The position numbers were made by a program, and so were the translations under genes. Source: Aneurinibacillus sp. REN35 (GTDB lineage: Bacteria; Bacillota; Bacilli; Aneurinibacillales; Aneurinibacillaceae). From it: 64,000 nt of DNA. Shown in pieces: positions 28,985-37,235 of the stretch. The DNA lies in the NCBI RefSeq assembly GCF_041379945.2, contig NZ_JBFTXJ020000006.1, positions 186,001-250,000 of the forward strand, written 5' to 3'. Position 1 is the stretch's first letter, and each line of letters starts with the position of its first letter. The notes below the pieces were generated by a model. It saw nothing but the letters and a program-made list of their open reading frames with translations. It was not told the origin of the DNA and ran no database searches.

Positions 28985-29018
28985 AAAGCGTCGGTGCTTC
29001 TTGCCGACGCTTTTTTTC
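28985..29018 (+). terminator. Terminator after dctA
   Basis: AAAGCGTCGG (28985-28994) pairs perfectly with CCGACGCTTT (29004-29013), followed by more T. Confidence 0.9.
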
Positions 29019-29031
29019 TGGTATCGATTTC

Positions 29032-29060
29032 TTCGTTTTTATCTTTACGTATGCTATGAT
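29032..29060 (+). promoter_or_regulatory. Possible promoter for dctB
   Basis: TTCGTT (29032-29037), a 17-base spacer and TATGAT (29055-29060) lie between the dctA terminator and dctB. The -35 element is poor. Confidence 0.3.
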
Positions 29061-29094
29061 ACGAATACAAATATGGAAAAAGGGTGAGGATGCG

Positions 29095-30174
29095 TTGAAG
29101 TCTCTTGGATGGTTGGTAGTATTCCTCATTGCGGGCTTAGCCATCTCGATCGTTATTGGATTTAGCTTCGGTGTTGACATACCGGCTCGCTACGATGCAG
29201 AACAGGAAGGGCTTGATCAAAAGGTTGTCATTCGCTTTAGTCACGTAGTAGCTGAGAATACGCCAAAAGGGCTGGCCGTTTCCAAGTTTGCCAAATTGGT
29301 ACGGGAGAAGACGGATGGCATGGTCGAAATTCGTGTCTATCCGAATGCGACGTTATTCGATGATGAGACGGAATTCCATGCGCTTCAGACAGGGAATGTG
29401 GAGATGATCGCACCTGCGACCTCGAAGCTCTCCTCGCGCTATCCGCAGTGGATGATTATGGATCTTCCGTACGCCTTCGAGAATGAAAGCGAAGTGAGTG
29501 AAGCGATGGACGGCAAGCTTGGACGATTGCTGTTCGAAGCGATTAACGATGAGAATATCAAAGGTCTGGCATTATGGGATAATGGTTTTAAACAGGTAAC
29601 ATCAGCAAAACCTATGATCTCTGTAGAGGATTTCTCCAACTATAGCTTTCGGGTAATGCCAAGCCCTGTATTGGAAGCGCAGTTTAAAGCGCTTGGTGCT
29701 AAGGCACAGAGCTATTCATTTAATGATTTATACAGACAGCTTGAAGGCGGTACGGTACAGGGCCAGGAAAATACATTGTCCAATATCTATACGAAGCGCT
29801 TATATCAAGTGCAGCGATATATGACCGTAAGTAATCACGGGTATCTCGGCTACATTGTATTAATAGACAAGCTGACATGGGATAAGCTGTCACACTCCCA
29901 GAAGCGGGCGGTCCAATCGGCTATGGAGGAGACAACGGCATGGATTCGTCAGTATGCTAAGCAGATGAACGACCGCGCACTCACAGAAATGAAGGACAAG
30001 CATGCGATTAATGTCCATATACAAACGGATGAAGAGCGGGAGAGATGGAAAAAGAAGATGAATCCTGTTTATAATCAATTTGAAAGTGTCATTGGAACCC
30101 CGGTTATCACGGAATGGAAAAAGTTAATCCGTAAGCAGCGCTCGCAGCCTTATAGTCCTCATGTCTATGATTAA
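29095..30174 (+). CDS. dctB: DctB-like TRAP-type C4-dicarboxylate-binding protein
   Basis: This 359-residue extracytoplasmic protein belongs to the DctP/TRAP solute-receptor family. One N-terminal hydrophobic segment (LGWLVVFLIAGLAISIVIGF) acts as a signal or anchor. Family landmarks include 'IRFSHVVAENTPKGLAV', 'VEIRVYPNATLFDDETEFHALQTGNVEM', 'FRVMPSPVLEAQFKALGA' and 'GGTVQGQENTLSNI'. The TTG at 29095 is preferred because GGGTGAGG precedes it; ATG codons upstream lack a site. No TRAP membrane subunits (DctQ/DctM) are present, so it is not part of a normal TRAP transporter. In B. subtilis, DctB works with DctS and the symporter as a co-sensor, and the gene set here matches. Confidence 0.88.
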   Translation: MKSLGWLVVFLIAGLAISIVIGFSFGVDIPARYDAEQEGLDQKVVIRFSHVVAENTPKGLAVSKFAKLVREKTDGMVEIRVYPNATLFDDETEFHALQTGNVEMIAPATSKLSSRYPQWMIMDLPYAFENESEVSEAMDGKLGRLLFEAINDENIKGLALWDNGFKQVTSAKPMISVEDFSNYSFRVMPSPVLEAQFKALGAKAQSYSFNDLYRQLEGGTVQGQENTLSNIYTKRLYQVQRYMTVSNHGYLGYIVLIDKLTWDKLSHSQKRAVQSAMEETTAWIRQYAKQMNDRALTEMKDKHAINVHIQTDEERERWKKKMNPVYNQFESVIGTPVITEWKKLIRKQRSQPYSPHVYD

Positions 30175-30255
30175 ATGTTATGAAAAAAGTGGTAAAAGGC
30201 AGGCGGAGTACGATACACTTAGAAAAAGGATGCTTTTTTCGAGGAGGAATGTTTG

Positions 30256-30705
30256 ATGGCAAAGGAGGTTTCAGCAGGAGGCGTCGTCTATCGGAAGATG
30301 AAGGACAACAGAATTGAACTGATGATTATTGAAGATCGCTATCTGAAAGCGTCCCTGCCTAAAGGAAAGCAGGAAAAAGGGGAAAGCATGGAAGAGACAG
30401 CGCTGAGGGAGATACGCGAGGAGACCGGAATTGAGGGAAAGGTCGTTCAGCCCTTAGAAACGATTTACTATAATTATTATAATCCGAAGCTTGGCGCCGT
30501 AAAAAAAGAAGTTCATTACTATCTGGTGGAGGCGCTGGCAGGCAAGCTTGTGCCTCAGCTTGAAGAAATCCATACAGTAGCCTGGATGACACCGGAAGCA
30601 GCCTGGGAAAAGCAGACGAAAAACGGATACCAGAACAATATTTCCGTTCTGGCCAAAGCGTGCGAGCTGCTTGGAATTGAAACACGAAGAGAAAAAACCT
30701 CATAA
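30256..30705 (+). CDS. Nudix hydrolase
   Basis: This 149-residue protein hydrolyses a nucleoside diphosphate linked to another group. The Nudix box is complete: G-x5-E-x7-R-E-I-R-E-E-T-G-I, starting near residue 35 ('GKQEKGESMEETAL' and then 'REIREETGI'). The strand after it, 'TIYYNYYNPKLGAVKKEVHYYLV', is also seen in diadenosine-polyphosphate type members, but the substrate cannot be assigned. The ATG at 30256 follows GAGGAGG; the TTG just before it is a weaker choice. Confidence 0.9.
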   Translation: MAKEVSAGGVVYRKMKDNRIELMIIEDRYLKASLPKGKQEKGESMEETALREIREETGIEGKVVQPLETIYYNYYNPKLGAVKKEVHYYLVEALAGKLVPQLEEIHTVAWMTPEAAWEKQTKNGYQNNISVLAKACELLGIETRREKTS

Positions 30706-30712
30706 TGAAAAC

Positions 30713-30753
30713 AAAAAAGCGTATCGCTGCATCATGTGGCATACGCTTTTTTT
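30713..30753. terminator. Bidirectional terminator between the Nudix and Na/Pi genes
   Basis: AAAAAAGCGTAT (30713-30724) pairs perfectly with ATACGCTTTTTT (30741-30752). A and T tracts on both sides serve the two convergent genes. Confidence 0.9.
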
Positions 30754-30762
30754 GTAACCTGC

Positions 30763-31686
30763 TTATCCTCGTATACACCGCTGCGCAAGCCTTGCAATCC
30801 CGTGCGCGAACGGCAGTGCCAAAAGCGAGCAAATTACGTTGAATAGTGTCTGTGCATGGGCAATCTGGATGGCAGCATCACCTGTCAGCCATGCCACAGT
30901 CATTCCGAGTTGTTCGATAAAGGGAAGAAACAGAAGAACACCTGCGATGTTGAGTACGACATGAACCCATGCTACCTGCTTGGCTGCCGCATTTCCGCCT
31001 ACCGCAGCCATTACCGCGGTTACACATGTGCCGATATTGCTTCCGAGCACGATAGCGATGCCCATGCCAAGTGAAAGGAGTTGTTCATTCATGAATCCCA
31101 TCGTCATGGCAGTTACAGCCGAGCTGCTGTGAAGAAGCGCTGTAAACGCTGCACCAAGAAACACTCCATTGAAATAGCTGCTGTCCGGCCGTGCCAGTGC
31201 CGAGAGGAAGAAGGCGGTATGCTGAAGCGGTTCGGCTGCTGTCTGCATTACCTGGATGCCTAAGAATACACAGCCGAACCCGGATAGCGACATGCCCACG
31301 GCGCGTACGATGTTAGAGCGCATCCACAGCACCGAACAGCCAAGTAGAAACATAGGCAGGGCCATTTTTTGCGGATTCAGTGCGATCAACTGGGTGGTAA
31401 AGGTCGTGCCGATGTTCGTTCCAAGAATGATGCCCACGGTTTGTGGAAAGGAAAGCAAGCGGGCATTGGCAAGACCGATTGTTACTACCGAGACTGCACT
31501 GCTGCTCTGTACGAGCATTGTCATCAATGTGCCGGTAAGCAGACCGCGTGTTGGTGTTTTTGTAAAGCGAATAAGCCAACGGTGCAGGTTATCACCAGCG
31601 AGTGCAAAGAGACCAATACGCATCAAATGCATACCACCTAAAAATAAACCAAGCCCTAGTAATAGGGCGAAAATAAGCATCGTCAT
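30763..31686 (-). CDS. Na/Pi cotransporter family protein
   Basis: This 307-residue membrane protein belongs to the Na+/phosphate cotransporter II (PF02690-type) family. It has two inverted repeats, each with a Q/H-S-S-S-A-V signature: 'VQSSSAVSVVTIGL' (about residue 60) and 'LHSSSAVTAMTMGF' (about residue 190). Each is followed by a G-T/S-N-I-G-T motif ('ILGTNIGTTFT', 'VLGSNIGTCVT'). There are about eight membrane helices and no C-terminal PhoU domain. The ATG at 31686 lies 8 bases after GAAGGAG; an earlier ATG at 31704 overlaps that site. The transported ion is probable, not proven. Confidence 0.85.
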   Translation of the reverse strand: MTMLIFALLLGLGLFLGGMHLMRIGLFALAGDNLHRWLIRFTKTPTRGLLTGTLMTMLVQSSSAVSVVTIGLANARLLSFPQTVGIILGTNIGTTFTTQLIALNPQKMALPMFLLGCSVLWMRSNIVRAVGMSLSGFGCVFLGIQVMQTAAEPLQHTAFFLSALARPDSSYFNGVFLGAAFTALLHSSSAVTAMTMGFMNEQLLSLGMGIAIVLGSNIGTCVTAVMAAVGGNAAAKQVAWVHVVLNIAGVLLFLPFIEQLGMTVAWLTGDAAIQIAHAQTLFNVICSLLALPFAHGIARLAQRCIRG

Positions 31687-31780
31687 CGGTTTGACTCCTT
31701 CCATCCACTTCTACCCCAATATGTATGCGGCAGAAGGGACGGGCATGACAGGCACACTGATCGTTTCACCGAATAACAGC

Positions 31781-31806
31781 AAAAAGCAGACCCATAGTGG
31801 ATCTGC
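31781..31806 (-). terminator. Terminator (minus strand) after the Pro-rich gene
   Basis: In plus coordinates GCAGACCCA (31786-31794) faces TGGATCTGC (31798-31806), with one G-T pair on the transcript. On the minus strand the stem is followed by five T (31781-31785). Confidence 0.7.
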
Positions 31807-31817
31807 CGCAAGTGCTT

Positions 31818-32264
31818 CTAAACGTTGCAGATGAAAGAATCGATTCGGCGTGTATCGAGTCCGCCGATCGAATAGCCGAAGAATGGGACGTAGCGGTAGA
31901 ACATTACCGTTTGCTGCCGGATACGGAACGGCCAGATCCAATACTGTTCGCCGTTGGACAGCCATACATACGTCCAACGGAACAGGCAGAGCCTAAGACT
32001 TCCCGGAGCTACCGCCTTTGCATTCAGTGCCTGCTGCTGCGAAGGAATAAAGGGGGGAGGGGGAGACGTCGGCTGCATTGGCTGTTCGCCGGGCGGTCCA
32101 CCTGGAAAAGGGAATTGAGGTCCAGGTCCCATTCCTGGCGGACCTGGAGGCGGGGGTGGTGGAAAGCCGCCTGATGGGGGCTGCGATGGAAACATCCCCG
32201 GAATGTTTGGCGGATTGAAGGAAAACGAAAACTGTCTATCATCATTTTTTCGGGATTTACCCAT
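31818..32264 (-). CDS. Pro/Gly-rich protein with an aromatic-rich C-terminal domain
   Basis: I do not recognise a named family for this 148-residue protein. The start region is basic (MGKSRKNDDRQF). Residues 18-75 are extremely rich in Pro, Gly and Phe, with runs such as PPPPPPGPPGMGPG, and are probably disordered. The last 65 residues look folded and are full of Trp, Tyr and Phe ('LFRWTYVWLSNGEQYWIWPF', 'FYRYVPFFGYSIGGLDTRRI'), ending with a cysteine near the C-terminus. There is no signal peptide or membrane helix. The layout recalls small spore- or surface-associated proteins of spore formers, but that is a guess. The ATG lies 7 bases after GGAAGGTG, so the frame is well supported. Confidence 0.65.
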   Translation of the reverse strand: MGKSRKNDDRQFSFSFNPPNIPGMFPSQPPSGGFPPPPPPGPPGMGPGPQFPFPGGPPGEQPMQPTSPPPPFIPSQQQALNAKAVAPGSLRLCLFRWTYVWLSNGEQYWIWPFRIRQQTVMFYRYVPFFGYSIGGLDTRRIDSFICNV

Positions 32265-32370
32265 AGTGTAACACCTTCCTTTCCGTATAGACTATTCACA
32301 AACCGGGACGAATGCGTATAAAATAGGCACAAGCCTGCCGGGCAAGATTACATGTGAGAGGATGAGCGAA

Positions 32371-32619
32371 ATGGAAGCGAAGAAGAATGGCTGCAACCTG
32401 GATCACTCGGTAGAGGATGTACGCAAGAAACTTGGGGCGATCAGACCGCATCTGCCAACGAGTATTGCGCAGGCCTTACCGGAATACGTAGAAGGCGGAC
32501 GGACACAAGAGGAGCTAAATGAGGTGTTTCATTTATTGAAGAAGTACGATCTGGCCGATGAGGAAGAAAAGGCCCGACGCAATGAGGAGTTTAATCAACT
32601 CTTGCAGCATATTTCCTAA
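32371..32619 (+). CDS. Small uncharacterised acidic helical protein
   Basis: This 82-residue protein is not recognised. It is mostly charged helix: 'NLDHSVEDVRKKLGAIRPHL', a 'SIAQALPEYVEGG' turn and 'RTQEELNEVFHLLKKYDLA'. There is one cysteine and no signal peptide or membrane segment. The ATG at 32371 is chosen for GAGAGG at 32355-32360; an ATG at 32362 is almost on top of that site. A strong terminator follows, so it is probably expressed alone. Confidence 0.65.
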   Translation: MEAKKNGCNLDHSVEDVRKKLGAIRPHLPTSIAQALPEYVEGGRTQEELNEVFHLLKKYDLADEEEKARRNEEFNQLLQHIS

Positions 32620-32624
32620 GAGAG

Positions 32625-32658
32625 ATCTCCCGCTTATGGACAAGCGGGAGATTTTTTT
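32625..32658 (+). terminator. Terminator after the small acidic protein gene
   Basis: ATCTCCCGCTT (32625-32635) pairs perfectly with AAGCGGGAGAT (32642-32652), followed by T. Confidence 0.92.
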
Positions 32659-32744
32659 GTAAGAGTACGACAGAAAATCTTTCTTCTTAACGAAAAATAT
32701 AGCAGTCACAACTTATATCAAATCACGAAAGGGAGAATGTAGAC

Positions 32745-33377
32745 ATGAATAAAAAAATTGTGAGTGGATTATTAGCAGCTACGCTTCTTATGGGCGGCAC
32801 ATCGGTATTGGCACAGGATGCTAAGCCAGCAGCAGAGAAGTCAAAAGAGCCAGAGCAAGCAGTCAAAGCAACTGGGCTTGAAAATGCACTAAACCATGTA
32901 AAAAGCGAAACAGCCCGTCAAGCCATTAAGGCAAACATTGAAAAACAAGCTGCATCTACGGCTGATACAATCAATGTAACACCGCCAACGGACAAGCAGG
33001 ACAAGACAGAAGTGAGTAAAGAGGCTATGATTACAGTAAAGATCAACGGTAAGCTCATTCTAGCAGATCAGAAGCCGGTAAATATTAACGGCCGTGTTGT
33101 CGTGCCGCTGCGCAGCATTTTTGAAGCGCTTGGGGCTGACATCAAGTGGGATGACGCCAAGAAAATTGTTCATGCAGCAAAGGGAAATAAGAAAATCAAG
33201 GTGAAAATCGGAGATCAGATCGCAGAAATTAACGGCAAGAAAGTGCAGCTCGATCAAAAAGCAATTCTCTTACATGATCGTTCCATGGTGCCGGTTCGTT
33301 TCGTAAGCGAGGCACTTGGTGCAAATGTGGAATGGGATGCCAAAAACATGACAGTTCATATTAAGACGGTAAAATAA
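32745..33377 (+). CDS. Secreted protein with copper amine oxidase N-terminal-like (stalk) domain
   Basis: This 210-residue exported protein has a signal peptide (MNKKIVSGLLAATLLMGG, cleavage probably after SVLA near residue 24). A linker rich in Lys, Glu and Ala follows to about residue 95. The C-terminal 115 residues form the repeated-strand stalk domain found in many Paenibacillaceae surface proteins: 'ITVKINGKLI', 'VVVPLRSIFEALGADIKWD', and again 'SMVPVRFVSEALGANVEWD'. The domain often mediates surface display or binding; no enzyme is attached here. The ATG follows GGGAGAATG. It is a monocistronic gene with its own terminator. Confidence 0.88.
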   Translation: MNKKIVSGLLAATLLMGGTSVLAQDAKPAAEKSKEPEQAVKATGLENALNHVKSETARQAIKANIEKQAASTADTINVTPPTDKQDKTEVSKEAMITVKINGKLILADQKPVNINGRVVVPLRSIFEALGADIKWDDAKKIVHAAKGNKKIKVKIGDQIAEINGKKVQLDQKAILLHDRSMVPVRFVSEALGANVEWDAKNMTVHIKTVK

Positions 33378-33388
33378 ATAAAAAGGTG

Positions 33389-33420
33389 AAAGCGAATGCT
33401 GATTGGCATTCGCTTTTTTG
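33389..33420 (+). terminator. Terminator after the stalk-domain gene
   Basis: AAAGCGAATGC (33389-33399) pairs perfectly with GCATTCGCTTT (33406-33416), followed by T. Confidence 0.92.
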
Positions 33421-33446
33421 ATGCATTTTTTTGCGATAGATAATGA

Positions 33447-33475
33447 TTACACAGATAGATTTTCTGTTATATAGT
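33447..33475 (+). promoter_or_regulatory. Probable sigma-A promoter for the alpha/beta hydrolase
   Basis: TTACAC (33447-33452), a 17-base spacer and TATAGT (33470-33475) lie about 75 bases before the start codon. Confidence 0.45.
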
Positions 33476-33551
33476 GGAGAGAGATCCCATTTTTATATTC
33501 CCTTTATTTGGGTACAAATGGTATCTTTTTTATATAGAGGAGGAGATGGCG

Positions 33552-34454
33552 ATGAGTGAGGCATTTTGGGATATGGCACCATCCGATGAGCGATGGGGGC
33601 ATCAGGAACAGATATGCGAGAGTGGAGTGAAATTGCATTTTGTACGTCAGGGCGAAGGCAAGCCGGTGCTGCTTCTGCATGGATGGCCGGGCTTTTGGTA
33701 TGATTGGCGGCGTGTTATCCCTATGTTGGCGCAGAAAGCAGATGTCATTGCCCCTGATTTTCGCGGATTTGGCAGCTCCGACAGACCTGATCTTCCTCCG
33801 ACAGAAGGGTATACGCCGCAGGTGCTGGCCGAGGACATAGTCTTTTTGATACGCCAACTTAATTTAGAACAAGTCGTCCTGGTCGCACATGACATCGGTG
33901 CTACGGTTGCGCAGACACTGGCACGGATAGCTCCCGAGAGAATTGATTCTATCGTGTTGCTGAACCCACCGTATCCTGGAATCGGCAGCCGTCGATTTGA
34001 TCCAGCGGTACAAGGGCAGTTCTGGTATCAGCATTTTCATAACCTGCCGTGGGCGGAGGAATTGGTTGGACGTGACCGAGATACGATAGATTTGTATTTA
34101 CGCCATTTCTATGAGCATTGGACCGGAAGAAAAGAAGCGCTTCGTCCCGAAGAATTCGAGTATATTGTAGATACGTATGCCAAGCCGGGAGCATTTGCGT
34201 CAAGTATCGCTTATTATCGAGCCAGGGCAGGCGCACGAGCTAAGGAAGCCGGTACAGATCCGCAGAAGATAAAAATTACACACCCGACTACTGTATTGTG
34301 GGGAAAGGCCGATCCAGTCATACTTGCGAGTTGGTCGGATCGGCTTGATGAATATTTCAGTAACGTCCAGCTTTGCCTACTAGAAGGAGTGGGACATTTC
34401 GTTCCGTTTGAGGCGCCTGAAGAAGTCGTAACGGCAATTTCTGCGCGTCTATAG
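33552..34454 (+). CDS. Alpha/beta hydrolase, epoxide hydrolase/haloacid dehalogenase-like
   Basis: This 300-residue hydrolase has 'LLLHGWPGFWYDWR', an oxyanion-hole motif typical of epoxide hydrolases and fluoro/haloacetate dehalogenases. The nucleophile is aspartate D114 in 'VAHDIGATVA', not serine, which points to C-O or C-halogen bond hydrolysis through an alkyl-enzyme ester. The catalytic histidine is H282 in 'GVGHFVPFE'. A cap domain rich in Trp and Tyr lies between about residues 140 and 225. The ATG at 33552 lies 7 bases after GAGGAGGA. The substrate is unknown. Confidence 0.85.
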   Translation: MSEAFWDMAPSDERWGHQEQICESGVKLHFVRQGEGKPVLLLHGWPGFWYDWRRVIPMLAQKADVIAPDFRGFGSSDRPDLPPTEGYTPQVLAEDIVFLIRQLNLEQVVLVAHDIGATVAQTLARIAPERIDSIVLLNPPYPGIGSRRFDPAVQGQFWYQHFHNLPWAEELVGRDRDTIDLYLRHFYEHWTGRKEALRPEEFEYIVDTYAKPGAFASSIAYYRARAGARAKEAGTDPQKIKITHPTTVLWGKADPVILASWSDRLDEYFSNVQLCLLEGVGHFVPFEAPEEVVTAISARL

Positions 34455-34479
34455 AGATAATAAAATATATAGGGTAGAT

Positions 34480-34509
34480 GGGGACTGTACAGCGTACGGT
34501 TCCCTTTTT
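34480..34509 (+). terminator. Terminator after the alpha/beta hydrolase
   Basis: GGGGACTGTAC (34480-34490) pairs with GTACGGTTCCC (34494-34504), with two G-T pairs and a 3-base loop, followed by TTTTT. Confidence 0.85.
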
Positions 34510-34619
34510 GTTATGAAATGTTCAAGGAATATTTATACAAACGATTGCAATTAGACTGTTATTTCGTTATAGTTCAAATAATAAACACAAGTCTTTTTGC
34601 CTAAAGAAAGAGGTTCTAT

Positions 34620-36815
34620 ATGCTTACGTTTAACTCGAGTAATATTCGTGCGGTTACATTGCTCAATCAGTTTCTTAGCAGTATGCAGTATAAAGATGTA
34701 CTGGAGCCGTTGGTTGATGAAGTTATCACAGAACTTAAAGAAGCATTACGAGAAATAGCTGAACTGAAGTGGGCGCTAGATATGTCTACGATCGTAGCCG
34801 TTACCAATACTTCCGGCAATATTCTGTATGTAAATGATAGATTCTGCGAAATTTCAGGTTATAGCAGAGAAGAACTGCTTGGACAAAATCATCGTATCGT
34901 GAATTCGGGATGTCATAAGCGGACTTTTTTCCATGAGATGTGGAGAACAATCGCACGCGGAGAAGTATGGCACGGAGAAGTGAAGAACAAGGCGAAAGAT
35001 GGTTCTTTTTATTGGGTGAATACGACAATTGTACCTTTGATGAACGAACAGGGTAAGCCGATTCAATATATTTCTTTCCGCAATGATATTACCAAAGGCA
35101 AAGAGGCGGAAGAGAAGCTTAGGCAGGCACTTAAAAATGATTTTATTCGCACCGTCAACGCGCTGCATAATTTCGTATTTAAGCTCAATAAGCGGGAGGA
35201 CGGCTCGCTGATTTATGTTTTGTTTGAAGGGGAACTGGCCAAACAACTGGATTTAACGACAGATAAAACATATGGTAAGACGCCGTGGGAAGTATTTCCG
35301 CAGGAAACCGCTGAGATTCTAGCATTCAATTATCAGCGTGCGTTCAATGGCGAGAGAGCTACCTATAGCTATAGATATAAGGAACGAGATTTTCAGACTT
35401 CTTTATCGCCTATTATAGAAAACGGCGAGATTATCGAGATTATTGGATCTACGAGCGAAATTACGGATCTAAAAAGAGCGGAGGAAACCATTCGGCAGAT
35501 GGCTCATCTTGATCCGCTTACGAATCTTGGGAACCGACGTAAGTTTACTGAAGATTTATCGGAGGCGCTCCGTGAAGCAGAAGCATCCGCGCATGAGGTG
35601 GGTGTTATGTTTCTGGATTTGGATCGTTTCAAGCAAATCAATGATACGCTTGGCCATACGGTAGGTGACCTGCTTTTGCAGGGAGTTGCTGCTCGGCTTG
35701 AGGAAGAGAGTGGAGAGAATTGCAGTATTTATCGGCTTGGCGGGGATGAATTCCTTGTTCTGCTGCGCTATATTCATGACCAACAGGAAGCCGTAGATAT
35801 GACAGAACGTATCATGCAGCTATTCCGTACGACATTTAAAGCGGGACATTATGAGCTCTATGTGACCTGCAGTATCGGCATTAGCACCTATCCGTTCTCA
35901 GGAACAGACATTGAGTCGTTGATGAAGAACGCTGATACCGCTATGTACCATGCAAAGAATTATGGACGCAATACGTATCGGCTGTATACGCCTGAGATGA
36001 ACATGGAGTACGACGAGCATTTGAAGATTGAGACGCATCTGCGTAAAGCGATCGAAAACAATGAGCTGCAGTTGTATTATCAGCCAAAAGTGCATACCGA
36101 AACCAAGCAGATCAAAGGAATGGAAGCACTCCTGCGCTGGATTCATCCGAGTTTGGGCTTTGTATCTCCTGCTAAATTCATTCCGATTGCGGAGGAGACA
36201 GGGCTGATTATTGCCATCGGTGAATGGGTGCTGCGTACAGCATGCGAACAGAATAAGCGCTGGCTTGATGCGGGCTATACTCCACTGCGGGTGAGTGTGA
36301 ATGTGTCAGCTCTTCAATTCCAACAGCCAACATTCGTGAGTCTGGTGCGCGACGTGCTGATGGAGACCGGGCTTGATCCATACTATTTGGAGTTAGAGAT
36401 TACCGAGAATTGCATGGTCAATGATGTGGAAGATAATATTATTACATTAATGCAGCTTCGTGATATGGGCGTGCGGATCTCTATTGATGATTTTGGCACG
36501 GGATACTCATCGCTTAGCTATTTGAAGCGGTTCCCAATACACGCGCTAAAAATTGATCAGTCCTTTGTGCGGGATGTGGTGGTCGATAAGGACAATGCCG
36601 CCATTGTTAAAGCGATTATCCAGCTTGCACATCATATGGAGATGAAGCTGGTAGCAGAAGGGGTGGAGGATGAGCAGACCTTTGCCTTTCTTGCTGCTGA
36701 ACACTGTGATGAAGTGCAGGGATATTATTTCAGCCGCCCGCTCCCAACAGCCGATTTCGAGCGAATGCTTGGTGAGAGGCCGAGGATGGAACCAGAAAAG
36801 CCAGGGATTATGTAA
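34620..36815 (+). CDS. PAS-GGDEF-EAL protein (cyclic di-GMP synthesis/breakdown)
   Basis: This 731-residue signalling protein is cytoplasmic. A first PAS domain with a PAC motif lies at about residues 45-165 ('GNILYVNDRFCEISGYSREE', 'WVNTTIVPLMNEQG'), and a second PAS-like region at about 170-285. The diguanylate cyclase domain has an intact G374-G-D-E-F378 but no RxxD inhibitory site just before it. The EAL domain starts with E502-A-L and keeps 'LEITENC', 'DDFGTGYSSLSYL', 'KIDQSFV' and 'AEGVEDEQ', so phosphodiesterase activity is likely. Which activity dominates cannot be told from sequence. It is monocistronic, and no cyclic di-GMP riboswitch was seen upstream. Confidence 0.93.
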   Translation: MLTFNSSNIRAVTLLNQFLSSMQYKDVLEPLVDEVITELKEALREIAELKWALDMSTIVAVTNTSGNILYVNDRFCEISGYSREELLGQNHRIVNSGCHKRTFFHEMWRTIARGEVWHGEVKNKAKDGSFYWVNTTIVPLMNEQGKPIQYISFRNDITKGKEAEEKLRQALKNDFIRTVNALHNFVFKLNKREDGSLIYVLFEGELAKQLDLTTDKTYGKTPWEVFPQETAEILAFNYQRAFNGERATYSYRYKERDFQTSLSPIIENGEIIEIIGSTSEITDLKRAEETIRQMAHLDPLTNLGNRRKFTEDLSEALREAEASAHEVGVMFLDLDRFKQINDTLGHTVGDLLLQGVAARLEEESGENCSIYRLGGDEFLVLLRYIHDQQEAVDMTERIMQLFRTTFKAGHYELYVTCSIGISTYPFSGTDIESLMKNADTAMYHAKNYGRNTYRLYTPEMNMEYDEHLKIETHLRKAIENNELQLYYQPKVHTETKQIKGMEALLRWIHPSLGFVSPAKFIPIAEETGLIIAIGEWVLRTACEQNKRWLDAGYTPLRVSVNVSALQFQQPTFVSLVRDVLMETGLDPYYLELEITENCMVNDVEDNIITLMQLRDMGVRISIDDFGTGYSSLSYLKRFPIHALKIDQSFVRDVVVDKDNAAIVKAIIQLAHHMEMKLVAEGVEDEQTFAFLAAEHCDEVQGYYFSRPLPTADFERMLGERPRMEPEKPGIM

Positions 36816-36829
36816 TCCCCGGCTTTTTT
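36797..36829 (+). terminator. Terminator overlapping the end of the GGDEF-EAL gene
   Basis: AAAAGCCAGGGATTA (36796-36810) pairs with TAATCCCCGGCTTTT, with one mismatch, followed by T. The 5' arm includes the last codons. The A-rich flank may also serve the convergent gene at 36852. Confidence 0.75.
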
Positions 36830-36851
36830 GTGCGTCGATTCATCGTATTGC

Positions 36852-37235
36852 TTACTTATATTCAACTTGGCTGTGCTTCATGGCAACCAGCTCACCCTGC
36901 GATAAGGACATCATAAGAATTGCGATCATCTCATGCATAATAATGGTGTGCTGGTTCGCTGACTCCTGCATATATACACGCAACTGTTCACGGACGCTTG
37001 GGACACCGGTTACTTCGATGATAATATCGATCTCGCTGCCCTTTTGCGCAAGCTCCATAAAATCAGTGGTAATGTCAATGCCTTTTTCTTTAGCAAAAAC
37101 CATTCCGGGAGCATCTTCATGAAGATCGGCGACCCCAACAATATTTACAAAAGATGCCTCCGCAAGTTGGCGCAATAGGGGTGTTCCTGTATCGCCGCCG
37201 CCGATGATCGCGATGTTAATTTTTCCATTGTTCAT
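36852..37235 (-). CDS. Single-domain NAD(P)-binding Rossmann protein
   Basis: This 127-residue protein is only a Rossmann fold. It begins 'KINIAIIGGGDTGTPLLRQL', a GxGxxG dinucleotide motif, then 'VNIVGVADLHEDAPGMVFAKEKGI', as in the N-terminal domains of homoserine and aspartate dehydrogenases. 'IDIIIEVTGVPSVREQL' is the usual second half. No catalytic or oligomerisation domain follows; the last 30 residues are a short helix (IIMHEMIAILMMSLSQGE). The ATG at 37235 follows GGAGGG. It could be a redox-sensing or cofactor-binding protein. I cannot name it. Confidence 0.75.
   Translation of the reverse strand: MNNGKINIAIIGGGDTGTPLLRQLAEASFVNIVGVADLHEDAPGMVFAKEKGIDITTDFMELAQKGSEIDIIIEVTGVPSVREQLRVYMQESANQHTIIMHEMIAILMMSLSQGELVAMKHSQVEYK

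Noticed and set aside
30763-31686. Na/Pi protein as a truncated transporter because it lacks a PhoU-like tail
   Set aside because: Both inverted repeats are complete and a terminator follows directly. Short members without the tail are common in this family.
34510-34619. Cyclic di-GMP riboswitch before the GGDEF-EAL gene
   Set aside because: The short AT-rich leader shows no recognisable aptamer sequence and no expression-platform hairpin.
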